Shown piece after piece: positions 36,205-44,807 of a DNA stretch of 64,000 nucleotides. The first letter of the stretch is position 1; each line of letters starts with the position of its first letter. Source of the stretch: RUG11237 sp050874665 (lineage in GTDB: Bacteria > Bacillota > Clostridia > Lachnospirales > Lachnospiraceae); assembly GCA_050874665.1 (NCBI GenBank), contig JBNMLC010000002.1:242572-306571 (forward strand). Direction: 5' to 3'. A program made the translations under genes and the position numbers. The notes below the pieces were generated by a model. The model ran no database searches. It saw nothing but the letters and a program-made list of their open reading frames with translations, and was not told where the DNA came from.

Positions 36205-36864
36205 ATGCAGGATTTGATACTGGTGGGCAGCGGTGGCTGTATGAGGGAATTATTGTTTCAAATAGAAGAGCTGAATAAAGAAACTCCTACATGGAACGTT
36301 TTGGGGTTTGTAGATGAGTACTACAATGAACAGGATAAAAACATGAAGCGTGTGGAAAAGAAATGTCCCTTTTTAGGGGGCGATGAAATTCTTCTACAAA
36401 CTGATAAGAGTACGAATGTTGCCATTTGTGTAGGAGAGCCGGCATTACGAAAAAAAATTAAAATGAAATTACAGCAAAATTCCAATCTTGTCTTTCCTAA
36501 TTTGATTCTTTCGAAGGTTTCTATTGCAGAGGATACAGTTATGGGAAAAGGCTGTATTATATCCCAGGGGTGTACCCTGTCTACAGGTGTACATTTAGGA
36601 GATTTTGTATTTCTTAATATGGAAGCATGCGTTTGCCATGAAGGAGTGATTGGTGATTTTTCCACCTTAAGTCCTAGAGCTTCTATGGCGGGAAATGTCA
36701 GAGTAGGAGCAGAAGCTGAACTTGGAATGGCATCCACAGTGATTCAGGGGGTTACTATTGGTGAAAGAGCAGTGATAGGGGCAGGAGCAGTCGTTGTAAA
36801 AGATGTGAAGGCAGGGCTCACGGTAGTTGGAGTGCCAGCGAGGGCGATGGAGAGGTGTAATTAA
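36205..36864 (+). CDS. legH: Hexapeptide-repeat acetyltransferase LegH/NeuD-like (PglD family)
   Basis: A 219-residue protein: N-terminal nucleotide-sugar-binding Rossmann domain (LILVGSGGCMRELLFQI) followed by a left-handed beta helix of hexapeptide repeats (about 105-205, for example GEIGERAVIGAGAVV-like turns) and a closing VVGVPARAM. The family includes PglD and LegH, which acetylate the 4-amino group made by the aminotransferase, and NeuD. The position at the end of legBC-ptmE-legIGF favours LegH. The ATG at 36205 with AAGGA upstream is used; an earlier frame extension overlaps legF and is not needed. Confidence 0.85.
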   Translation: MQDLILVGSGGCMRELLFQIEELNKETPTWNVLGFVDEYYNEQDKNMKRVEKKCPFLGGDEILLQTDKSTNVAICVGEPALRKKIKMKLQQNSNLVFPNLILSKVSIAEDTVMGKGCIISQGCTLSTGVHLGDFVFLNMEACVCHEGVIGDFSTLSPRASMAGNVRVGAEAELGMASTVIQGVTIGERAVIGAGAVVVKDVKAGLTVVGVPARAMERCN

Positions 36865-36891
36865 AAAAGGCTTCAAGTTAAAAACATATAT

Positions 36892-36918
36892 TAATGAATT
36901 ACCCAAAATGTACGATAT
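36892..36918 (+). promoter_or_regulatory. Sigma-28-like promoter of the large glycan operon
   Basis: TAAT (36892-36895), a 15-nt spacer, TACGATAT (36911-36918), in the 98-bp gap before 36963. Two mismatches to consensus. It is the only promoter candidate I see for the long run of close-packed genes up to 54942. Confidence 0.55.
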
Positions 36919-36962
36919 AATATATAGATTGTAACAACTATGTAAAAAACGAGGGGAATTAC

Positions 36963-39509
36963 GTGAAAAAAGAAATATTGAATTTGGTTGAGCTGTTGGT
37001 AAAGGCAGAAGGTGAATTAAAAAAAAGGATAGAAAACGAAGAAGAGAAAGAACAGCTTCTTACAGATATGCAGGCAACGGCTATTGCTATAGGAAGTGAA
37101 ATTGAAAAGATAGAAGGAGAAGGTACCAGAGCGGTTGAGTGCCTTGAAGAATATTGTGAGTTATTGTATCAGTGTAGTATTTCGGATCATAAAGAAGTTG
37201 CATTGAAGGTGTATGAAGATATTACAGATAAATCACAGGAATTTCATAAATTATTCATAGAAATTGCCCAGAAAAAGGAAATTGTCTTTTTCCCATATAA
37301 AGCATCTATGTGGGACTCTTTAGAAAGTGTCTGGCTGGCGGCAAAAAATAATCCCAAATGTAGAGTATGTGTAGTTCCAATTCCATATTATGACAAGAAT
37401 AAAGACGGCTCTTTTGGACAGCAACATTATGAAGGAGCAGACTTTCCAGAGTATGTGTCTATCACTGCATGGGAGGAATATCAGGTTTCCGAGAGAAAGC
37501 CCGATGTTATTTTTATACATAATCCCTATGATAATGGAAATCATGTCAGCAGTGTTCACCCGGATTATTATGCAAAGAATTTAAAAAAGTATACAGATAT
37601 GTTGGTGTATATTCCGTATTTTGTTATGGGAGAAGATATTTACGAAAATTTCTGTGTTTGTGCTGGGACAATTCATGCTCACAAGACGATTGTACAATCT
37701 GAAAAAGTGCGTGCTGTGTATGTGAGATGTTTTCAGGAATTTGTAAAAGAAAATCATTTAGAAATTTTATTTCCGGAAGAAGTAATTGAAGATAAATTTG
37801 TGGCTTTGGGTTCGCCGAAAATTGACAAGGCATTAAATTGTAAAAAAGAAGATTATTTTTTACCACAGTCATGGGAAAAATTAATAGAGGGGAAAAAAGT
37901 TGTTTTATACAATACTGGGCTCTCGGGAATTTTAAATGGAAAGGAAGACGAGCTGGAGAAAATAGAAGATGTACATGCGTGTTTTCGAAAAAGGAAGGAT
38001 ATCGTATTATGGTGGCGCCCACATCCATTAAGTAAAACTACCTGTGCATCTATGAGACCACAACTATATAGAAAATATCAACAGATTGTACAAAACTACA
38101 TAGAGGAAGGGTTTGGAATTTATGATGATACTCCTGATTTGCACCGGGCAATCGCTTATACGGATATGTATTATGGAGACGAAAGCTCGCTTGTCTATTT
38201 ATATGGTGTACAGGGGAAACCAATTGTAATTCAGAATATATATTACCTTGCCAATAAGATGGAAAAACAACAGGAACACAGTCTGTGCTTTGATGAGTGC
38301 GCGTATGAGAATGGAATGATATGGTTTGTGGCTAGAGATTATAATGGACTGTTTCAAATGGATATAGATACAGGAGAGGTTAAGTATTTAGGTAGGGTAC
38401 CGGGAGAGGTTTCTGTAGCAACTCATTTATATAGCAAAGTTTTAAAAGAAGGAAACTATTTATGGTTAGTACCTTGCATGGCAAAAGAAATTGCAAGGTA
38501 TGATATAGAAACCGGTAAATTTATGAAATATGCTGTTGGAACAGGAGAAAAAAGAGCAGAGCTAAGATTTCAATATGCATGTTTACATGAAAAAAATATT
38601 TATATGATTTCGGGTGATTATAAGCGCTTGGTTATTTGCAATACAGAAACGGGAAGCATGGCAGTAAAAGAAAATTTCATAGGAGATACGGCACAAAAAT
38701 ACAAAGTTTGTAGAAACGGAGCATTTCCAAGTATGTGTGTGGTGGAAAATAAGTTATACTTTGTGATTGATGGCACCAATACAGTGATACAGTATGATAC
38801 ACTTGAGGAAAAATATCTTATATTTCAAATAGGAGAGACGTCAAACAAATATATGAATATTGTTTATGACGGAACCTTTTTTTGGCTCATTCCATGCATG
38901 GAGGGCAATGTTGTGCGTTGGAATCAGAAAAATCAGGATATTCAGGAAATACGAAATTATCCAGTTGAATTTGAACATTCGTTTTTGTTTCGAACAGCAT
39001 GCTATCAGAATGGGAGTTTATGGTTATTTCCTTCAAGGGGAAATATGATTTTACAAGTAGATGTAAATACCATGCAAATACAGATGAGGAATAGGAAGCC
39101 ACAGCAATATGATGTATATTTTTCAAAGAAAATAGAGAATGGGGGAATCTTATTTTCTACAAGGAATGGTAATAGAAATCATAGACTATGCATTTTAGAA
39201 AACGGTATTGTGGGGGAAAATCGAAAACAGCTCAAAGAGCCGGAAAATTATAAGTGTGAAGATATGCAGATATTTGAAAAGCTGTGCAGCATTCAGTATG
39301 AATCGGAGAGGGGATATTATATTTATGAATCTGTAAAATGTTCGTTGGAAGAAATTTTGAAACAGATGAAACAGCAAAAATGCTACTTTGAAATGGAAAA
39401 AAAATGTTTTTTGAAAATATTTGGAAGAAACCAGGGCAACGCTGGAGAAGATATTTTAAACAACATAATATTAGCTCAGGAGAAAAAATGTAATGATATT
39501 AAGAAATGA
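36963..39509 (+). CDS. CDP-glycerol glycerophosphotransferase-like protein with C-terminal propeller-like repeats
   Basis: An 848-residue protein in three parts. About 1-100 is a charged helical segment (LLTDMQATAIAIGSEIEK). About 100-435 resembles a GT-B-type CDP-glycerol glycerophosphotransferase (FFPYKASMWDSLESVW, VVPIPYYDKN, WWRPHPLSKTT, YYGDESSLVYLYGVQGKPI). About 440-780 has repeated strand blocks ending in FWLIPCMEGNVVRW or LWLVPCMAKEIARYD, suggesting a beta-propeller. GTG 36963 follows GAGGGG. It lies first in the operon leading to the phosphoramidate genes and could transfer a glycerol- or other alditol-phosphate. The fused propeller is unusual. Confidence 0.72.
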   Translation: MKKEILNLVELLVKAEGELKKRIENEEEKEQLLTDMQATAIAIGSEIEKIEGEGTRAVECLEEYCELLYQCSISDHKEVALKVYEDITDKSQEFHKLFIEIAQKKEIVFFPYKASMWDSLESVWLAAKNNPKCRVCVVPIPYYDKNKDGSFGQQHYEGADFPEYVSITAWEEYQVSERKPDVIFIHNPYDNGNHVSSVHPDYYAKNLKKYTDMLVYIPYFVMGEDIYENFCVCAGTIHAHKTIVQSEKVRAVYVRCFQEFVKENHLEILFPEEVIEDKFVALGSPKIDKALNCKKEDYFLPQSWEKLIEGKKVVLYNTGLSGILNGKEDELEKIEDVHACFRKRKDIVLWWRPHPLSKTTCASMRPQLYRKYQQIVQNYIEEGFGIYDDTPDLHRAIAYTDMYYGDESSLVYLYGVQGKPIVIQNIYYLANKMEKQQEHSLCFDECAYENGMIWFVARDYNGLFQMDIDTGEVKYLGRVPGEVSVATHLYSKVLKEGNYLWLVPCMAKEIARYDIETGKFMKYAVGTGEKRAELRFQYACLHEKNIYMISGDYKRLVICNTETGSMAVKENFIGDTAQKYKVCRNGAFPSMCVVENKLYFVIDGTNTVIQYDTLEEKYLIFQIGETSNKYMNIVYDGTFFWLIPCMEGNVVRWNQKNQDIQEIRNYPVEFEHSFLFRTACYQNGSLWLFPSRGNMILQVDVNTMQIQMRNRKPQQYDVYFSKKIENGGILFSTRNGNRNHRLCILENGIVGENRKQLKEPENYKCEDMQIFEKLCSIQYESERGYYIYESVKCSLEEILKQMKQQKCYFEMEKKCFLKIFGRNQGNAGEDILNNIILAQEKKCNDIKK

Positions 39510-40608
39510 TACATATAGAAATTTTGCAGATTATATAAAAAAAACTAAGAGTGGCATTATTATTTATGGCGCCGGAATGATTGGTCAAATTGTAGCACCA
39601 TATATTATAAATGAATATAAATTAGAAAATGAGGTTTGTTACTATGTAGATATGGATGAAAAGAAGCAATCGAAAAAAATACACTTAAATTCTAAAACCG
39701 TATCTATTAGACCAGTGGAGTGCTTGAAGCAAGAAAAACGCAAATTTGTATTACTAATAACGAATAGCAATTTTGTACCGGTGTTGCACAGTTTGGAGAA
39801 GGAAGAAAACTTAACAGAAACAATTGCGTATATTCTTCCGATTATGCAACTTCAAGATAAACAAAAACCACAGGAAAAAAAGAGAGAAAAGAGTTCAAAA
39901 CAATTAATACCAAAAAAAATACATTATTGTTGGTTTTCGCATAATCCTATGCCAAAACATCTGGAAAAATGTATTGATACGTGGAAGCGCTATTGCCCGG
40001 ATTATGAAATTATACGCTGGGATGAAACAAATTATGATATCAGCAAGTATTTATATATGAAACAGGCATATGAAAAAAAAATGTGGGGATTTGTTCCGGA
40101 AATTGCACGTCTTGATATTTTATATCACCATGGGGGAATCTATTTGGATTCGGACGTAGAGGTGCTAAGAAATTTAGATGAACTGTTGTATCAGCCGGCC
40201 TTTTGTGGCGTTGAAAAATGGGGAAGTGTAGATATCGGTGGGGGCGCCGGGGCAGAGCCGTTCCATCCGATGATAAAGGCTATGTTAGATTACAGAAAAG
40301 ACATTCCATTTTTATATGAAGATGGAAGTATGAATCTTGATACATGTGGTTGTTATGAGACAGTTCCGCTTATTCAACGAGGTTTGAAGATTAATGATGT
40401 TACACAATGCATTGGAGAAATGACGGTATACTCATCCGAACATTTTCACCCCTTTGATTATATGAGTGGAGATTTAACTATTACAGAGAAAACCTATTCT
40501 ATTCATCATTTTAATGGGGGATGGTTGAATGAGGAAGCTATTGCACAAAGAAAAAAGACCAAGCAGCATTATAATCAAATACTTGAAAGAATGAACAGTA
40601 ATCAATAA
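39493..40608 (+). CDS. GT32-type glycosyltransferase with N-terminal GxGxxG module
   Basis: A 371-residue protein. The N-terminal about 120 residues form a Rossmann-like module (GIIIYGAGMIGQIVAPYI) also seen in four neighbours. From about 140 it is a GT32/OCH1-like transferase: IPKKIHYCWFSHNPMPKHL, EIARLDILYHHGGIYLDSDVEVL with the DSD metal motif (219-221), and a C-terminal SIHHFNGGWL. GT32 enzymes add hexoses in capsule and glycoprotein synthesis. It overlaps the previous gene by 17 bp. Confidence 0.85.
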   Translation: MILRNDTYRNFADYIKKTKSGIIIYGAGMIGQIVAPYIINEYKLENEVCYYVDMDEKKQSKKIHLNSKTVSIRPVECLKQEKRKFVLLITNSNFVPVLHSLEKEENLTETIAYILPIMQLQDKQKPQEKKREKSSKQLIPKKIHYCWFSHNPMPKHLEKCIDTWKRYCPDYEIIRWDETNYDISKYLYMKQAYEKKMWGFVPEIARLDILYHHGGIYLDSDVEVLRNLDELLYQPAFCGVEKWGSVDIGGGAGAEPFHPMIKAMLDYRKDIPFLYEDGSMNLDTCGCYETVPLIQRGLKINDVTQCIGEMTVYSSEHFHPFDYMSGDLTITEKTYSIHHFNGGWLNEEAIAQRKKTKQHYNQILERMNSNQ

Positions 40609-40617
40609 GGAGAAACA

Positions 40618-41823
40618 ATGGAAGTGAGACCTCTAATTAGTGTGATTGTTCCAATACACAATGTGAAAGAGTTTTTGAAAAAATGTATAGAAAGCATAAT
40701 AAAACAAAGCTATACTAATTTGGAAATTATATTAGTAGATGATGGCTCTACCGATGGTAGCGAAAAAATATGTGATGAATACGCAGTCAAAGACTCGAGG
40801 ATTAAAGTAATACATAAAAGCAATGGTGGCTTGGTCAGTGCCCGAAAAGCAGGAATTCAGGTAGCAACGGGTGATTATGCTGCTTATGTGGATGGAGACG
40901 ACTGGCTGGAAGAAGAGGCTTATGAGAAACTGTTGGATTTAGTGGGAACGAATCTGCCTGATATCATTGGCTATGGTATGGTGGAAGAGTATGCGGACAA
41001 GACTGTGGTATGCAAAAATAAAATTAAATCCGGATATTATAATGCCGAAAAAATGAAGCAGGATATTTATTCATGTATGTTATGTAGTGGAGAATTTTAC
41101 GAATTTGGTGTGTTACCTAATATATGGGCAAAGCTGGTAAAAAGGGAGATACTGCTGTATTGTCAGGGAAACGTTAGTGAACAGGTGACTATTGGGGAAG
41201 ACGCAGCTTGTAGTATGGCTGTTTTTCTAAAAGCAAAATCCTGCATAGTTAGTGAGCAAACACCATATCACTATCGAAAGCATATGAATTCTATGATGAG
41301 TAGTTCCGTTACAAAGAGAGAAATTGAGAGTTTGTTTCAAAGTCTTCAGAAAACATTTTGTAGGGCAGAAAATACGCAGTTGTTTTCACAATTATATAAA
41401 TATATGTTTTTTGTACTACTTTTAAAAAGATATGAAGAATTTTTAAAATCGCCATTAAAAGAGTTAGCTTTTGGTGATTTGCAAGATAAAAGGATAGCTC
41501 TATATGGTGCCGGTGGCTTTGGGAGAGAAGTATATTGTAAAATGCGCAAAATGCTGTGTGGAAAAATAGAGTTATGGGTTGATAAAAGTTATCAGGCATA
41601 TCGGAAAGAAGGGTTACCGATATCCTGCGTAGAAGAACTGATGGTAAAGGAATATGATGTGATACTGATTGCAATTTTGAACACAAAAATGTGTGAAAAG
41701 ATTAAACAGGATTTGATAAAAATGGGGATACCACACAATAAAATAAAATATGTTATATATTCAGAAAATTGTGAAGCTGCAATGAAAAAAATGCTACAGG
41801 AAATCGGAGAAAGGAGGTTATAA
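40618..41823 (+). CDS. GT2 glycosyltransferase with C-terminal GxGxxG module
   Basis: A 401-residue protein. The N-terminal GT2 domain (1-about 270) has SVIVPIHNVKEFLKKCI, VDDGSTDGS, GGLVSARKAG and DGDDW. About residues 285-400 are a Rossmann-like domain (RIALYGAGGFGREVYCKM, then VILIAILNTKMCEKI), the same module that opens the GT32 protein upstream. The module may bind a nucleotide or a sugar nucleotide. The GT2 fold is certain, the partner domain's role is not. Confidence 0.85.
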   Translation: MEVRPLISVIVPIHNVKEFLKKCIESIIKQSYTNLEIILVDDGSTDGSEKICDEYAVKDSRIKVIHKSNGGLVSARKAGIQVATGDYAAYVDGDDWLEEEAYEKLLDLVGTNLPDIIGYGMVEEYADKTVVCKNKIKSGYYNAEKMKQDIYSCMLCSGEFYEFGVLPNIWAKLVKREILLYCQGNVSEQVTIGEDAACSMAVFLKAKSCIVSEQTPYHYRKHMNSMMSSSVTKREIESLFQSLQKTFCRAENTQLFSQLYKYMFFVLLLKRYEEFLKSPLKELAFGDLQDKRIALYGAGGFGREVYCKMRKMLCGKIELWVDKSYQAYRKEGLPISCVEELMVKEYDVILIAILNTKMCEKIKQDLIKMGIPHNKIKYVIYSENCEAAMKKMLQEIGERRL

Positions 41824-41826
41824 CAG

Positions 41827-42945
41827 GTGAAAAAAGTTAGTATAGTTCTTCCGGTGTATAATGGCGAAAAATATATAGAAGAGGCAATTTGCAGTGTGAT
41901 AAATCAGACATATAAAAATTGGGAATTAATTATTGTAAATGACTGTTCTACGGATCATACCCCAAAGATTATACAACAGTATCAAAATATGGATCCACGC
42001 ATTAAAATCATAAATAATGTAGAAAATCAAAAGCTTCCAAGATCATTAAACATTGGATTTGAAAGTGCGTCAGGAGAATATTTTACATGGACTTCAGATG
42101 ATAATCGATATGAAAGAGAAGCAATTGAAACTATGGTAAATTGCTTAGAACAGAATCCTACATATGGAATGGTGTATTGTGATTCGTATATTATAAATGA
42201 CTCTGGTGAAATACTTGAAAAAGTATCAGAGGGTGTAGAAAAATTGTATTATAATAATTGTATTGGCGCATGTTTTATGTATCGAAAGAATGTGGCAGAG
42301 ACCATTGGGTTGTACAATCCTGAAATGTTTTTGGTGGAAGACTATGATTATTGGTTAAGAATTAGTAAAAAATATTCCATTTATCATTGCAGTGAATGCC
42401 AATATTACTATAGAAAACATGATGAGAGCTTAACGGTCACAAGATATAATGATGTAAGAAGAAGTTTATATGAATTAAGAATGCAGCAATTAGATTTTAT
42501 ACTGGATAGAATTCATGGTAAGGAAAAAGAATATTTGTTTTTAGATATGTATTTTGAATGCACGAAAGAAAGAGAAAAGCTGAAAAGAAAATTTTGGGGC
42601 AATGGAAAACTGCCAAAAGATATACAATGGATAGAAAGAAATAAGGATAATATTTCATGGAAGGAGCAACCTATTGCAATATTTGGGGCAGGTGAGTTTG
42701 GAAAGCGTGCATTACAATATATCGGACAAAATAATGTAAAGTGTTTTTTGGATAATAATAAAGCGATGCAAGGAACGGTGGTAGAAGGGAAAAAGGTGTT
42801 TTCTTTGGCACAAATCAAGGAGACGAAAGAAGATATTTTAATATTGCTGGCGGTAGATGCCAGAAAGATTGGGATACTGGTAAAGCAGTTAGAAGAAAAT
42901 TCCATAACCAGATATCTTACCTATTTAGAATTAGTGGGAGAATGA
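41827..42945 (+). CDS. GT2 glycosyltransferase with C-terminal GxGxxG module
   Basis: A 372-residue protein: GT2 domain (SIVLPVYNGEKYIEEAI, VNDCSTDHT, SDDNR metal region, VEDYDYWLRISKKY) and, from about residue 280, a Rossmann-like module with IAIFGAGEFGKRALQYI, VKCFLDNNKAMQG and LLAVDARKIGIL. That module is strikingly similar to the start of the next protein (IIIFGAGQYGKKALEYF, FVDNNREL, IAVDARKAKII), so the two genes exchanged or duplicated it. GTG 41827 follows AGGAGG. Confidence 0.85.
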   Translation: MKKVSIVLPVYNGEKYIEEAICSVINQTYKNWELIIVNDCSTDHTPKIIQQYQNMDPRIKIINNVENQKLPRSLNIGFESASGEYFTWTSDDNRYEREAIETMVNCLEQNPTYGMVYCDSYIINDSGEILEKVSEGVEKLYYNNCIGACFMYRKNVAETIGLYNPEMFLVEDYDYWLRISKKYSIYHCSECQYYYRKHDESLTVTRYNDVRRSLYELRMQQLDFILDRIHGKEKEYLFLDMYFECTKEREKLKRKFWGNGKLPKDIQWIERNKDNISWKEQPIAIFGAGEFGKRALQYIGQNNVKCFLDNNKAMQGTVVEGKKVFSLAQIKETKEDILILLAVDARKIGILVKQLEENSITRYLTYLELVGE

Positions 42946-42946
42946 T

Positions 42947-44764
42947 ATGAAAAAAGAAATTATAATATTCGGGGCAGGACAATATGGGAAAAAGGCATTA
43001 GAATATTTTGGAAAAGAACAAGTGTATTGTTTTGTGGATAATAATCGGGAATTGACAGGCAAAAAAATAGCAGGGGTATTGGTAAATTCGTTTGAGCAAT
43101 TACAACAAATATATGAAGAGTACCGCATTGTAATAGCGGTGGATGCCAGAAAAGCTAAAATTATAGCAGAACAGTTAGAAAAAGCTGGTATTAAGAATTA
43201 TGAGTTATTTATCAATTTAGTTCAAAAGATTACAAAAGGCAGTGTAAGAGATTACGTGGATTATAATGAAGTAAGGAAAAAGGCAGAATTGTGGATGGAC
43301 AAAAATTCTGTTTTCAATGAAGGAATTATAAATAGTACTTCCAGAGAAAAATCATATCCAGAAGTAACGGGGTATTATATTCCTACATTACTAAAATGGG
43401 GGTATAAAGAAAGAGCTCTTTCCTATGCAAAGTGGCTTTGCTCTATACAAAAGCAGGATGGTTCTTGGTTCGATACGGACGATCAGGCACCTTATATCTT
43501 TGATACAGCACAAATTTTAAAGGGCTTAATTGCAATCAGAAATATATATCAGGCGGTCGATTTACATATCAGGAAGGGCTGCGATTGGATTGTATCCCGG
43601 GTGCAGGAAAGTGGCCGTTTACTTACACCCGATGAAAGTCTTTGGGGCGAATACGGAGAATGCTCGGAGCTCATTCATCTGTATTGTTTAGAACCTTTGT
43701 ATCAGGCAGCCGAAATATATCAGGTAAGGAAGTATGCAATTGCTGCTGATAAGGTAAAAGATTATTATTTAAGAGAAGAGAAACATGAGATTTTGAATTT
43801 TAATCTCTTATCTCATTTTTATGCATACATTATGGAGGCATTATGCGATATAGGTGAAACAGAACTTGCAAGAGAGGCAATGGACAAAATTGCAAAGTTA
43901 CAAAGACAGGATGGAAGTATTCCGGCATATAAAAATGTGAACTGGGTATGCTCCACAGGGGTGTTTCAGTTTGCGGTTGTATGGTATAAGCTGGGTGAAT
44001 TAGAAAAGGGCAATAAAGCGTTTCGTTATGCCTGTTCCCTTCAAAATCCGTCAGGAGGGTGGTATGGTGGTTACGCAACGAAGGAGCAGGTAAATGTAAC
44101 AGAAGAAAAAGAATATCCAACTTATTTTCCAGATAGTGAAATTAGCTGGGCAATAAAATATTTTTTTGATGCACTATATTATAAATGTAGATTAGAGTTT
44201 GAAATCCAGTCAGATAACTTTTTTGAACATATTGATAAAACGGATGGACGGTATCAGTTTGTTTTACACGAAATCCAAAAGGCAGGTAAAAATCAGAAGA
44301 TATGTGATGTGGGCTGCGGAAAAGGGCGCTATTTACATAATTTACTAGAAGATACAAAGGAAAATTATTTTTTTGGTGTGGATTTGTCAGAAAAGGTAAT
44401 GAAATACATCAATCCGATAGTGGAAACCAGACAAGGTTCTCTGACTCAGTGTCCTTACGAAGATGAAGCCTTTGATATTGTGTATACGGCAGAAGCTTTA
44501 GAGCATGCCGTTTGTATTGAAAATGCAATAAAAGAATTGCTTCGAATCACAAAAAAAGGTGGGAAAGTACTTATTTTAGATAAAAATGAGAGTGCAAGAG
44601 GTTATTTAGAACTAGAAGAGTGGGAGCAATGGTTTTCTGATGAATTCTTTGAAAGCTATGCATATAAGCTGGGATATCGTTTGGAAATTGTAAATAATAT
44701 ATCTTATGATGATGGAAAACGTGATGGACTGTTTAATGGGTGGATATTACATAAGGAAGGATAG
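42947..44764 (+). CDS. Three-domain protein: GxGxxG module, alpha/alpha toroid, methyltransferase
   Basis: A 605-residue fusion. Residues 1-about 105 are the Rossmann-like module shared with neighbours. About 115-430 look like an alpha/alpha barrel related to prenyltransferase/squalene-cyclase-type toroids or glycoside hydrolases, with recurrent QDGSW, QDGSIPAY and GGWYGGY turns. About 445-600 is a class I SAM methyltransferase with ICDVGCGKGRYLHNLL and YTAEALEHAV. I do not know a characterised protein with this order. It may bind a glycan in the toroid and methylate it. ATG 42947 lies 1 bp after the upstream stop. Confidence 0.72.
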   Translation: MKKEIIIFGAGQYGKKALEYFGKEQVYCFVDNNRELTGKKIAGVLVNSFEQLQQIYEEYRIVIAVDARKAKIIAEQLEKAGIKNYELFINLVQKITKGSVRDYVDYNEVRKKAELWMDKNSVFNEGIINSTSREKSYPEVTGYYIPTLLKWGYKERALSYAKWLCSIQKQDGSWFDTDDQAPYIFDTAQILKGLIAIRNIYQAVDLHIRKGCDWIVSRVQESGRLLTPDESLWGEYGECSELIHLYCLEPLYQAAEIYQVRKYAIAADKVKDYYLREEKHEILNFNLLSHFYAYIMEALCDIGETELAREAMDKIAKLQRQDGSIPAYKNVNWVCSTGVFQFAVVWYKLGELEKGNKAFRYACSLQNPSGGWYGGYATKEQVNVTEEKEYPTYFPDSEISWAIKYFFDALYYKCRLEFEIQSDNFFEHIDKTDGRYQFVLHEIQKAGKNQKICDVGCGKGRYLHNLLEDTKENYFFGVDLSEKVMKYINPIVETRQGSLTQCPYEDEAFDIVYTAEALEHAVCIENAIKELLRITKKGGKVLILDKNESARGYLELEEWEQWFSDEFFESYAYKLGYRLEIVNNISYDDGKRDGLFNGWILHKEG

Positions 44765-44807
44765 TGCATAAAAGTTCCGGATTGCGGGAGAGAGGAAAAG
44801 GAGTACT

